NCBI GenBank assembly: GCA_033063855.1
Contig: CP093829.1
Location: forward strand, 10,984,243-11,048,242
Reading direction: 5' to 3'
Origin: Smittia aterrima
Taxonomy: Eukaryota > Arthropoda > Insecta > Diptera > Chironomidae
Length of the DNA: 64,000 nucleotides
Shown: positions 13,323-27,000 of the stretch, piece by piece
How positions within the stretch are numbered: the stretch's first letter is position 1
Layout of the letters: each line of letters opens with the position of its first letter
The notes under the pieces: model-generated
Told to the model about the DNA's origin: nothing
Seen by the model: only the letters and a program-made list of their open reading frames with translations
The model's database searches: none
Translations under genes and position numbers: made by a program

Positions 13323-14588
13323 ATGATTAAATTGTCAAAACTTTCAAAAGCAATCGATCCCTGCGTTCGTATATTCGAGTTTTTCGGCTTTGCAAATTTT
13401 CATCTCGTTAAGCGAACTACGGGAAGGAAAAAGTTTCTGGCATTATGGATCCTGCTTAAGTATTTAGTTGTGATAGCGATACTAAGCTACCTTTTCTTCG
13501 ATTCGATTCTGGGTCGGATCAAGGAACTGCGAGACACGAACGGGGTTGCAATTCATTTGGTGTTTTATTTAGGTGTAGTAACGGAAATATACGTCTCGCT
13601 CATTCAAAGCCTTTTAAGCTCATCGAAGTCTTTAAAATTCATGAGACGACTGCATAGAGTGGATGAACTCATCCGGAATGTCTTATCAATCAACATAAAT
13701 TACAACGATTTACGTTGGACGCTTCTTATCAACGTCGTGTTTAGCCTGATGTTTTACTTTTCTTGCACCGCTGGATCAGTTGCTTTAATCTTAAAGCATA
13801 AACCGGAGATTTTGCTCTTGATCCTACACTTTCACATTCCTATTCTACTGGGGCGAGTCTTCACTCAACGTTTCATCTTCAAGGTTCAATTACTAACGTT
13901 CTATCTCAAGATAATGACAGATACTCTTGAGAAATCAATCAACAGCCAACCAATCTTAGTCCGAAAAGGCGATGAAAAGCGATGGACTTGGAACATGAAA
14001 AGCAATCATTCCAAAGTTAAAGTGTTGCAGAGAATCTACCGTCTGTTGTGGGAAGCATCGCTGCTGATAAATGAATGCTTTGATGCTGGTTTAGTTCTTT
14101 CCTTTATCATGACATATGTTTCACTCCTTTACCAAGGATATTCGATCTGCGTGGACATAAATAACGTCAGCCTTAGACAGTTTCTCAACATTGCTTCGTC
14201 AGTTTTCAACATTTTCTCGATTCATTATTATTCACACGAATGTCAGAGAAGCGTAAGTTGTTTTCAGACATGACTCGACGGATATTTATTTCTTGATTGA
14301 CGTTTAAGGCGAGGGAAATAGCGTTCTTGATTCATCGACTCAACAACGGTGTCTCATCGTCATCCTTTCGCAGCACGATTGAAAACTTTTCCCTTCAAAT
14401 GGCTCATCAAACGATAAGATTCTCACCGTACAGCTTGTTTTCAATCGACTTTACTGGAATGGTTTCCGTAAGGATCTGATTTGCATAAACTTTGAAGCGA
14501 TTCGATTAAACGTTTCCACCCTTTTCCTTAGATAATCGCGAGCATTTCGATGTTGGAGATGATTCTCTTTCAGTTCTATTTCTCATGA
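13323..14588 (+). CDS. Gustatory-receptor-family chemoreceptor (7tm_7)
   Basis: Three exons (13323-14252, 14309-14467, 14532-14588) join in phase 0 at both junctions to give 381 residues, the usual size for insect gustatory receptors. The protein has about seven hydrophobic helices (roughly residues 38-60, 74-98, 132-156, 160-178, 250-275, 285-305 and the C-terminus) and no signal peptide, as expected for inverted insect chemoreceptors. A long first exon followed by short 3' exons in phase 0 is the classical Gr gene plan; the last exon encodes the TM7 end (..ISMLEMILFQFYF), where the family has its TYhhhhhQF signature. Here the TY pair is replaced by ISM, which is divergent. The ATG at 13323 is the first in frame. 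Such receptors are ligand-gated cation channels in sensory neurons; the ligand cannot be read from sequence. A divergent odorant receptor is less likely. Confidence 0.85.
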
Positions 14589-17500
14589 AGTAGAAGAAGA
14601 AGAAAACGAAGCTTTTAGAATTAATGGCAAGTCACGTTATCCTCTTCGCATTGTAACAACGAATCGAGGGAACAATGAAGATATGTGGATTGCTGTTCAC
14701 TCATGTCAAGTGCACACCGTTGAATGTTATCGCATTTCCACGAGAAATCCTGCAAAAGAAAACTTATTTATCCTCAAACAAAGCTCGTTCATTTTAATTT
14801 CTTTTTCTCTTTATTTCGGTTTCAATGTTTTAATCACAACAATTTTCTTTTATCTTTAAATGTTTCAAAGTTTTTTTTACGCTTCTGTTATGTGACTTCA
14901 ATCTTGATCAGAAAGAGTTCATCACTAGTTTTCTCTCCCTTTGCTAATGTCTGAGAGAGACAATTTTCTTTTATTTTCAATGGAAACCGTTTTCAAAATC
15001 CTTATCAACTGCCTCGGTAACGAGAAATTTACAAAAAGCATTCAAGCCTGCTGCCTACGAATTCAAATCCAATCGATAAATTAATTCATTCACAGATAAT
15101 GCTTTGGCAATCATAAATATTCTTCTGTTATTTCATCTTCGAGATTAATTAATTTTTAAAGAGAAGAAAGTTCCTTTTAACGATATCGCGCGCGTTTCAA
15201 TTCATGGAATGGAGTTTCATGTTATCGCTAAACATTAATTAAGGAATGAAAGTGGAAGAAACAATTAACTAGATGCGATGCACTTCAATTTCAACTCATT
15301 TCTTGGTTTCACAGTGAAAGGCACACAATCTAACAGAACAAGAAAGGAGTGGATGGGTGAGGGAGAGTCAGAGAGAGATTCATCGAATACAATTTGTCAT
15401 AATTATCATTTTCTCTGGCAGAACAATTTTCACACTAATTGCGTTGCCTCCCATTCTTCAAGTTTGAAATATTTTCCACCTATTTACATATTTCAATTTA
15501 ACTTTACAATTTAAATTTTTATCCTTTTTTATGGCGAAGCTTTCTCCGTAAATTACGTCACTTCAAAAAGTTTTATTTTATTTTTTGGAAGTCACTCGAC
15601 CTTCCTGAGACAAGATTAATGATAAAGTGACGTAACTTACGAACTCCACTCAGTTCTAATGGGGTTGAAGTTGAGTTAAAATCATTTGTATCAGTTACTG
15701 AACTAATGAAAGCGTCCCGCACGACATTCCTCCGCGTAATGATACTTTATGATTTACAAGAGCGACTTACGATTTGTTTGGTGGTTTTCGTCCGAAGTAA
15801 AAATGAGAAACGAAGAAAGAAAACTTTCCTTCCTGCACACATGAAATGCGATGGCCGAGGAAGAAAAGGAAATGAAAGAAAAGCAGCCACAAAAGGCAAG
15901 AGAGAAACATAACTCACATCGACTCGGACACGACATCTAAAACAATATTTTTGACATCGAAAAAGCTTGTTAATTTATCATCGGATATTTTTAGCTCCGA
16001 TTCGACTTTCAACGGCGAGCAAAGCAACAGAAAATATTCTTGTCATGACAGCTTTAAGGCAAGTTTCTGTTTTGCTTGTTGGAAAATTTGTCTGAGTATG
16101 CTGATGACTTCATCATGAGTTGATTAAGTACTGAGATGGCTGTAGATTAATTCATTTAATTAATTTACTTTTACTTCATTCAATTAATCTGAACTCTTTT
16201 TTTCTCACAATGTTAATTTCCGACCGTGGTCATTGATTCAACAATTTTTCATATTTACACGTTTTCTTTGTTTTTTTTTGTTTTTGTTTTAACTTTAATG
16301 ATGAGTTTAGGGCTTTACGCAAATATTTTTTTATCTTAATAGCTTCTTGAGTTAGCGAGCTCTCATACTCAACTCTAAATTGAATGATTGTCAGCTTTAA
16401 GGACATGTTTTCATGAGAAGAAAGTTTTTGTCTGATAATTTACATCAAGTTCACTCACAAGATATCATGCCACAATGGATTTAGTCTTCAACAACATCAA
16501 TTCGAAAAGTGCGTTGCATTTTCTTTTTTTCTTTTTACAATTTACGATTGAGAATCAAAGTGAAATGAAAATCATTTCAAAGTCGTGGCTAATAAAATAT
16601 TTTTAAAATTGAAAATTTATTTCTACATTTTACTGTTTGGTTAATATTCAGTGATATCCTGATTTTAGTATTCTCGCCACAATCTCGTTCCGAGAAATGA
16701 AAAATCAACAAAATGCAACCGATGTCATCAGGACCAGCTGATGTTTGCGAAAAAGGAAAAAAATTCAATTGCAATTTCACACTGAAACATTATTTTTCGT
16801 CGTAAGGCTAAACACCGTAGTCGAATGGTGGAACAGAAAATTGAGATTTTATTGCGCGATTTACAATTTTTGGTTTGATGATATCTGAGTGGAAATGTTT
16901 AATTAAAATTTTCCTCTTCAATTTCGAGATTAGCAAAGGGACAAAGTGCTTGCCTCCGGCCACAAAACAAATATTTGCGACAGCGTTCGCACTAATGCAA
17001 AGCACTCAAGTAGAAAGTATGAATATTTCATTGCGAAGCTCAAGCAGAATTCATCGAATGATTTAAAGTTTCCCTCCGTTTCATTTAAATTCACGTTGTT
17101 TTCTCTTCGATTGAAAACAGAAGGATTCTCTCTTCAAGCAGCATCACCATAAATCATCATGCTCTAAGCGACTGATCGTCGAAGAACCAGCGAAACGAAT
17201 TACAATGTAAAAACATAAATTATTTATCAAAAATAAACAATTTCATTTGAATACAGCAACTCGTGAGGCGAAGCGACGGCGGCTTCATGTTCTCTCCACA
17301 AATGAGCCTCAAGCCAACCAGAGAAGAAAATTTGTTTTTTAAACGAACTTGTTCGTATTGGAGAGAAGAAGACGACGCTTCAGCTTCTCGAAGCGTACGC
17401 AAATGGAAATTAATTTAAGCAGGAAAGTGTTTCCGAGAAGAAATTCGAGAACGAATTATTAACTCAATTACTTTTGTCACTGAATATTTTCCTCTTCGCT

Positions 17501-18040
17501 TAAAGTGTAAGGAAGAAACTTCAATTAAATGAGCGAAGCAACATCATAAAATCAATCGCTTATTGTCACAATTACGTTGACTGCAAAATAGATAATATCA
17601 AAAACTGCCTTCGGCTCGTCATGAGCTAACCAACGAGCCCAAGAACTGATATCAACTCCAATTAAATTTTTTTTTCTGAGGGATTGAAAATTATTTCCTT
17701 CTCAACAAGCACAACAACATTTCTTTTGCTCTTGATCAAACTTCTTATCTAATTCAATTCACGTGGCTTCGTGAATTATAATAACCAACAATGTTTTCAA
17801 TGAGTTAAAAAGATCCAACAACATGTCTTATAAGTTTTCTTTCTTGTGTAATTTTCTAAAGTGTGAGTTTCTTCTTAGGCCATTTAGGAAATTTGTTACA
17901 TCGCATGTTTATGCAATTTGGTTGCGACATAAAAAATGGTTTCCGAACAAAGATTTCTACGATAAAGGAAAATTAAACCAACAACGTTTCATTCCCGAAA
18001 AATGTTTTCTTCTTCATCTTGGTTAGAAAGGTATTTTAGC
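14589..18040. other. Intergenic between chemoreceptor and Plc21C
   Basis: 3.4 kb of AT-rich sequence lying downstream of both neighbours, which converge. Open frames are short, mostly with TTG or GTG starts, and mutually overlapping. I see no gene. Confidence 0.5.
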
Positions 18041-21000
18041 TTAAGTTTTATAGCAATTTGTACTCGCTTGGACATCATTGCCAGTTGAAGCGTCTTTCGA
18101 TAAGCTGACGCTGCTAACGGAAGTTGGAGGAATGAGAATATTGAAGAAGTTCATGCATGACTCCGATGAGATACAAGCCTGACTGCTGACATCCTTTTCA
18201 AGCATCATTTTGATCTGTGGAAAATACATTTGTGTTTGATTGAGCATACAAAAATTTATTGGAAGACTCACTTTTTCTTTTTGGTCGTGCAGTGACGTCC
18301 GAACAGCTTCGTGTTGCTTCTGTAGATCAATACCTCGACGTTCGTAGCTTGCTGTAAGCCGCACCCGTTCAGCGACGCCTTTCTCGACCAACGTTGAATC
18401 AACTTCACGCTTCATCCGCTCCAATTCATCTTTGTCCTTGTGCACTAACGCCAGTTGCTTCACTTCCGATTTTCTCGAATGTTGTAGTTGCCGCATGACT
18501 TCCCCAGTTTCCTTTTCCATTAGCTTTTTCAACTGTTGCATTTGACGGTCCTGAGACTTTTTCAACAAATCTTCAGCAATTGTAAACATCGATTCGTGAT
18601 ACTTTTCAAGTAATTCGCGATAATTCGAGGCGTGATCTCGACACACACTTGCCATTCGCTCGTTTGCTTCATCGCCATCCGATGTTACGCATGGTGGAAT
18701 TGGAATGTTAACGTCCCTAGTTTAGCGCAATAAAAGTTTAATACATCAGTTAAGAAATAGATTGGATCACACTTACATGTTCTTGCTACTTAATCGTTTA
18801 ACTAAACGATTACTTGAGAAGATAGAAGATTTCTTTCCATCGCCAATTTCACTTTGCATCATTTCAACTTTCTTCTTGTCGTGACTCTTTTTTAAAACTC
18901 GAATCTTCTTCTCCAACGTTTCGCGCTTCTCACGAATCGACTTGTGTTCGAATATCTTTTCAAGAGTCTCGGCGACAATTTCATCAGCTTCGTTTGAAGT
19001 AAGCTCAGACTGGTTACGAGTGAGGGTGGCTGACTTTATTGGCTCAACAGAAGGTAATTGAACGGTTGAGTTGCTTCCACCACTCGCAACATTATTGATA
19101 TCGGAAGTGCTCTGCTCAGACATTGTTGGCTCAATGTTAATCTGATTTGAAGTTTTTATGCTCGGTCGATGCTTGGGACTGCTGGAAGCTGTGTCAGTCT
19201 GTTTGATTTCCTTCTTTAATGTACCCGCTGAACCTGAGAAAAGATTTAAATTGAATTCAAGAGAAAGAACATTGAAGGATTTTAAGTCTTCTTACAATTC
19301 CCGGTTCCGTCTTCTTCGCTTGGCTCCATGTCTTCTTGTAGAACCGCCAGTTGTTGAGATCGCTTTTCCAGATCACTTTGATACTTTATAGGATTGGCAA
19401 GAGCTTCTGCAAAGTCGGAAAGACCATCGGGAACATAATCTTTGACGACAATACAAAGGAAAAGTGTTGAGAGAGGAACTGGTTGACCAAGTTCGTTTCG
19501 GAGTGTTAAATGACGATAGCCAGGGCAGAGACCGATGACCGGAAGTACTCGATGACCCAAGAACTTTCCATTTTCTTCATAAGCCGCAATTCTTATACTT
19601 GCAAGCTCCGGCAACACAACCTTTTTAAACACAAACGGCTCATCGCCGTAAACTGGATTCAAGCTGTTCTCCCGAACGATCCGAGTCCGGAACTTTTTAC
19701 GAACAGTGTCAGCAGGCAGACCGAACATATCCACTTCAACGTACGTGCCAACTTTTTTATCTGTGAGGAATTGCGCAGAGAGAACCGTTATCGAGACAGT
19801 TCCTGCGATGATGCCATCGACCTGAAGAGTGAGAGAGAGATTTTTTTATGAAACCACATACGGCATCTATAAAGTTTAGCTTAAACTCACCGTGCTTTCA
19901 GCGAATGGATCTAATCGACGATCTTTACGCCGCATAAACTCAGGCTTCAAGAGATAACCGCAGCGTTGATTGTATTCATAAATTCCGAGATTCAATTGCA
20001 TGCCGAGATCCAATGACTGATAATTAAGAGCCACTAACTGACAGCCGCAATTCCAAAATAGTTGCGGCATGAAATTTGAACTGTCGAAACGATATCCAGC
20101 TGGATAAACGCGAGATAGCTGGTGCTTGTTGTAATTAACAAACTCGATCGGTCTTTCTTTCAAAAGTGCTGTTGCTTGCTTTTCGTCGAACGACGACATC
20201 TCGTAGTTACGTCCTTTCTCTATAATAAGTTAACAAAGGAGTTTTGTCAACAAAGTTTAGTCCGATTAAATTGCAAAAGTTTGGATCATTAAAACTTCGA
20301 AATAAAGTTCGCATTTTCCGCTTTCTGTGCAATAATTTCATGTTTTTGCTTCTCCCAGCATTAGTTTAATAATCTGATTGCTTCAAAGAAACTTTCCACA
20401 TTGAGAAATAAGAAGTCTCCATCATCCATCTTAATTTTCATGAATCAAATTATTTCAACTAATTGACGTAGAAAGTTTCTGCTAGAGCGTCAAGACATTT
20501 TGAAAGCTGGGAATTGAAAAGTTTTCCTTCGCATGGCGAGTACGTGAACTGAAACTTACTCTCGGAGTTTTCAAAACTATTGAAGTGAACTGGTTGTACA
20601 TAGTTGACTAGAGCGGAGATCTCTGCACCAGCTTCAGTTTCTTTGGCTTGCTGCACTTTATCACTTGGTTCGGGTGGTCCAATCGACGGAGCTTGAATCG
20701 ATTCATCATCGCTCGAGCTATCGGTGTCAGACGATCCAGTGCTTTCCTTTGAACCTTGGCGGATTTGCTATATAGGGATTTTAGAAAGAGAGGGAGATAG
20801 AAGAAATACAATAAATCATCATCACCATCAAAGTTATGCAGTTTTTATGATTCATCGTGGAATTAATTTCATAGCCGTCATAATCATTCAATGTTCGAAG
20901 CCATAAAAATCTAATAATGCACGCAACTTTGTAGAATTTCTAATTCTCCCGACGTTTCTTATCGAGAGACACATTAATTTATTGTTATTTTCATTCTGTC

Positions 21001-24000
21001 GCTGCTCTGAGAAAGCTAGAGAAACTTTTGTATTGATAAGCAGTCTTCGCTTTTTGTGTCGTTTACACTTTTTTTTTTCGCCTCCAACGTGAAAATCTCA
21101 TGAGTCAAGCACAAAAAAGCAACTGTCAGGGCGGGTAAGAGAAACTTTTATTTACACTTTGTGCACTTTTATCGTCGCACAAACAGAGTCGCTTCATTCA
21201 ATTATTCTCGTAAATTATCTCATTCGAAGTGAAGCAGCAAAAGCTTACCTGAAGGGGCGGCGCATGTTGTTGCGTTATATCACCGTTCGCAGTTGTTTGT
21301 GGATAGGTATTGTTGCTACCAGTTGCACAGTTTTCGTCGATTGTGGGAGGCTGTTGCTTATCAGGTTGAGTCGACAATACATTTGTTGCTGTTGAAGCGA
21401 TTGTTGCATAGTGTTGAAGAGGAGAGGAGATGAGAAAAGAGAAGAGAAAGGAAAAGGAAAAAAATTGATTTATTAAGTTATGGAGATAAGCAACGTCATG
21501 GAATAATCGGAAGTTTTGAGTGGCGAAGGAAAAACTTTCTGTTGCTTCCATAATTGATTTCCTTATGCTCACCTTGGTTATTTGCTGTTGCTGCTGCTGA
21601 CTTTTTATGATGATGGTGATGATGATGATGCTTTTTCTTGTTCTTAATAATAATTTTACGCTTCAGCATTGATGGCGGAGGTAGCTCAACATTTGGTTCT
21701 AGCGGATACGAATCAAGCGGTTGATCTAACAACATATCGCCAAATATATCACGACAATAATTTGCTATTTTAGCCTACGAAAGGGAAGAGAAAGGATGAT
21801 TCAATAATCGATGTTTCTGGCTTTTGCTGACAATGAGAAATAATGAAAAATCAATCGTTTAATGGGTAGGCGCTCGTTTGCTTCGCATCACAAACAAAAG
21901 CATTCAATGTCAATGAAATTCAAAATTAATTTTGGTAAATAATGGAATTACGTTTGACATTAACACAAATCGAGTTTTGGGGATTAATTTGGGGGAAAAG
22001 TGCGCAGAGAGCAGGAAAGAGACGCACGCTCAATTTTATCGCCCTTCATGAATTAAAGGAGTTTTGTTGAATGAAAACGCACAAACATCCAATCCCCATT
22101 TCTCAAATGAAACCTCGATTTCAGTAATTACTCCGAATGCCTTTGCGCTATGAAAAATTCAATATCAATTTCACGTGTAAATAAATGATTACGTTAAAGG
22201 CGTTTTAATGACAGGTTAGAGCCCTCTCACTTTCTCTCTCTCTCTCTGGTAGTGGAAAATTTTCATGAACAGTAAAGGAATAAAGAGAATGTAAGGCTCA
22301 TTGGGGATTAGGAAGAGACTTTATAGCGAGCTGCGTGTTGCACGCAACGTGAGCTGAGACTTTTATTTCATCAAATCATAATGAAGTTAGCGTTATTGAT
22401 GCCTTCAAACGTTCGCTCACTGGGGAGCGAAGGTAAGAAAGCGCCGATATCACGGCTCACTCACCTGTTGCCTTGGATTGCAGTGATTTTCAAAGCTCAA
22501 TATCACAGGGTACTCGGATGTTTTAAATGCACTTGAAACGAATGAAGTAATCAAAAGTTAGCAAACGAGCAAGATTTTTCGTTCCGGTCACGCTCACCTT
22601 TCCGCAATTGCTTCTAATACATCTTTCGCATAAATTTCTGGGACGAACGTGTAGCCATGCACGATGACTGGCTCTTCAGTACGTCCATTCCAAAAATCCA
22701 ATTCGACACATCTGTCGACCGCGCAACATGCGAAATAAAAAAGTTTATGTAATCAGTTAGATTCTCGGAGATTCTCAAAAAGCTCCAGTTAGAGTTCATT
22801 AGCGAAAGAACTAACCGACAACCAGCCAACAAAGTTTGACGATAAATTTCCACTGAGCTTTTGCCAGTTATTTGGTGTCCAATCAAATATGTGTTGTGGG
22901 ATGAATTGATGAAATAATGCGATAACGGTTGATCCATATCGTCACACAACTCTAATTTGCTGCTTGCCATGATCGGATTATCGTCTGACATCAAATATCT
23001 GCGAATAAAAAAAAGTTGAAGTAGCGATTCACGTGAAATCGAATATAAATAATGTGTGAACTTTGTTTTTTATGTGATGATCAATAAATAAAAATATTCT
23101 TGCGTTATCGAGATATTAACAGCGGAAACAAAATATTTATATACACTTTAAGCTTTCTCAAACTTATAGATTCAGAGTCATATTTTGAAAACAAAGAACA
23201 AAGAGATAATTTGAATGTCTAATTAAATGCACATTTGATTTTTTATGAGTCATTCTTTAATTGCTATGGAAGTAGAAAACATATATGCTCATGCACTCTA
23301 ATCTGTTTTGTTGGGCATGATAAGTCAAACGGTTCATGTTCAAATGTAAATTTCTGTAAACAAAATAGCCGAGGAGCCCTTTTCGTGATTAAAATGCAGT
23401 GAAAACATGAATCGCTTTATGCACATTTTGTTTCTTGAGCAGCGTGAACATAAATTAAAGTTAAGCATGCAAACTCCGAGTGAGCAAGAGAAGAATGCAT
23501 TTTCATGAATAATTCAAATTGTATGGAGACTAAAGTTTGGCGTGAAAAAGCTTTCTGTGTAGCAGTTGATTTGAAATCACGCTGCTTTTCCCTGAAGTAA
23601 AGTTAAACGTCAACGAGTATGCTAATTACCTGAGAAATCCGTCGAAGCTGAGTAGTCCCTTCTGTGCATTAAATTTGTTTGGCTCGTACTCCTGAATGAG
23701 ATCTTTAGCGCGCGCTGGGTTAGCATACGGATGCAGGATTTCATTCAGTCTTGGATCTCGTTGGGTTTTATTCAGAAAATCTACCAACTGCGTCGTTGAC
23801 ATGATTCGTCGTTTGGATGTGCCAACACTGTCGATGAGAATATTTCGAGTAAGTTATTTGCTTATGTCGATGCTGAAGCGCTCGGTTGTCGCAAACAAAT
23901 GTTGACTTACATTTCATCAAAAAGCTTCTCCACTTCGGTCCTCACAGTCATATTCTTGTATAAATTGAAGAAGTCTTCAAACTGCAGCTTCTGCAAAGGA

Positions 24001-27000
24001 ATCGCATCTGTCTTCCCAATCGGAAGCCCCGACACTTCGAGTGCCTTCTCAACTCGTCGTCTGTCTTCTTTGTGCGATGCAAACATTTTCAAAATACTGC
24101 AAAAATAGGAATTGTATGTTAGTCTTGTGGAGTTGGATGAATGAGCGAGTTTAGGAAAAGGCGTTCAGCGTGATAAATTTCAATGAATGTTGATTTGGAA
24201 GCTGACGTCGTAAATCAGCATTAAATTTATCTCGCTCCCCTATATAGAGAACCGTCGGATCGCACAGCTCGGTTTTCTTTTGGGCAAATATGTCATTTGA
24301 AAATTTAGAGTCGAGCCTCGAAATGTACTCCGATAGGGAAGTGTTCTCGTCTGCAATTTCTCCGACATCGGGGTAATAAGCACATAAATTTTATTGCAAA
24401 CAATTTCCCGAATAAGAAACAATAAAATATAATTTATCGCTCTCATGCTCTCTGTACACCCTCATTCAAATGCTCCATTACTTTCTCTTTTCTCTTCTTT
24501 CTTCGACTTACAATATTTTTCGAGTTAAAGTGTGTCTGCTTATAGCAGCGCGCGAAGTAAAGGAATTTTCTTTTGTTTGAGGATGAGGCACAGTGGAGCA
24601 GTTGATTACAAAATCGATACTTGATGCTATAAATATTTTTACGGATACGGAGCGACGATGACAACGAAAACAGGGAAAAGTGCGAGAGGCAGATTTACTC
24701 ACTTCTTTACAGGAATTTTGCCAGATTTGTCAACTTGCAGACTCAGTTTCACGTGAGCTTTCTGTAAGAACATCGTCGCCGAGCCATTAAGCTGAGTCAG
24801 GTTGTAGGCCAACTTCACCAGCTCATCGCACCATTGCTGTGGAAGAGACAGAAAGAATTTTTATGTGAATTTAATGTCTTCTCGAAAAGAAAACAAAAAT
24901 CTCTCTCGCTCGTGCATGTCACTTGTTGATCTTACTGTCGTCGACGTCTAGTGAGATTACAATATCGCATTAATGAGACGATGATGAGAGAAACAGCTCA
25001 AGACCTTCTCGGTCTAATTCACTAATTTTCCCTCGTTAGACCTTCCTTTCTTTATTTCACTATAATTTTCTTCGAGAAAAACGAACTTTCTCGACCCCTA
25101 CACGGATTTCGTGGTAATTCGATGATAAAAATAAAACTCAAAGTATGAATGGGGCGAGGCGTTGTAAAAGCTCGTTCTGTGTCTTTTCCCTTTCGATTTC
25201 TCCTTCTTCAAACATGTAATTTAATCAGATCAATCTAAATCTGAAATAAAGATTGGCAGCTTTTGCTTTCTTCGAAGGGATGGGAGAGTCGGAAGTGATT
25301 TTCCTCAAGCCCTGATGGATGAATCGCAGCTCAGGAAAAATATTTACATTGCGTGTCAAAACGAAATCTTTCGACTTTTCTGTTGTTAAGCCTTACTTGA
25401 TTAGACCTTTATGCGTTCAGTTATTTAACGGAATATTTCGAGACAGTGTAAGAAAATTTTCTCCTTTTTTTTTGTTTGACAAATTCGATAAAATATTTTG
25501 GCTTCACCTCAACATGAATTGAAATGTCTGCTGATGGCAGTTAATTCATTTTGACTTTTTTTCTTGAATAAGGTGACACGTTCTCGAGACTTTAAGAGAG
25601 CCTTGATAATTGTTTTGCCCTCAATGACTGAAGAGCGGACGACGAATGTCACTTCGACATTGATATAAGTTTATTGAGTTTGGCTGACTTCACGTCGAGT
25701 GCTCCAAGCGATCGATATTTTCTGATTTGCCTCGCCCAAGGATTCTTCACGCCACTTTCCTATCCTTCTCTAATTGCGAAAAATTACGCCCCGATAGGAA
25801 AGGAAAAAGTTTCTGTTTACAACATCGAGAGCTTTTAATATGAATCGGGGAGAGAGCAAAAATGATTTATCACTGTTTGTTATCCTCGCTTTCGCTTTGA
25901 AATTAAAAACTTCAATCTTTTGTAAGTTCGAAAATCGAATTTCGCTTCGGGAATTTTCAGGCTTTAAAATTCAAAACCACTCAAGAGAGAACTTTCATCA
26001 TCAGCAGCTCGTTATTTATGTTTTCATCTTTCGCTTGGATGAAACTAATTGAAGCTCCCATCCATCGTTTCAATTCAATTTAATTATTCACGAGAACATA
26101 AAATCGAAGCGAACTAATGTTTATTCGATGAAAACTTTCGCATTGATCCTTTTCCCGAGGGTAAAAAAAGCTCCACTGACATGTGTTAGTCGTCATAAAA
26201 AATTAATGACGGAAATAAAACAAAATTAAATCAACTCACCTGAGCGATGTCTTTCCTCGTGCAACAGAAGTTGACGAACGTTACGTTGACGAAGTCAGAG
26301 CCGTAACAAACCGTTACCGTCTTTTCCTCGAGCGTGTCTTGAGATCCCATCGTAACGATTTGTCTCAGTTTAAGATCCTGCAAGGAGAAAGACTCATGAG
26401 CTAAACATAATCAAATTTAACCTGAATGATTTATCGAGTTACATCGTGAGCGATTCATTATTTTGAAATAAGCTTACGAATGGCTCAACAACAATCGCTT
26501 ACCTTTGGTTTTTTAGCATATTGTCCTGTCCTAACGTCACGAATAGTAGCAATATCCAGTAAATCCATTTCATGATTCTGGTCAAACCAATAAAGATAAA
26601 ACCCTTGTTTGTCTACCCTCAGCGTAACGGGCGTTCCCGGCCCGGGATCCTAACGAACAAAAGAAGAAAGAAACATCATTTATTATTCATGTTTGAGCAA
26701 TAAAAATTATTCTTCAGCTTCTTTTCTTATTGAACGATGAGTGAACGAAGAAAGCGGATGAAAACTTTCTTTCTCTTGCTATTGCTTTCTTCCTGCCTCC
26801 GAAATTATGATTTCGTGCTATCAACGAATCTTAAGAGATGGAAATCTAAATTTTTTCCTCTAAGGGATTACAAGATTGAACAGAGAAAAACCAAAATTTC
26901 ACTCAAGAGCTTTCTCTTTTACTCAACAACTACTCTTTAAACTTTTTTTCTTCATCCCCTGGCAGTTGATGATTTTTTTTGTTAAGAAGAGCTTTCGAAA

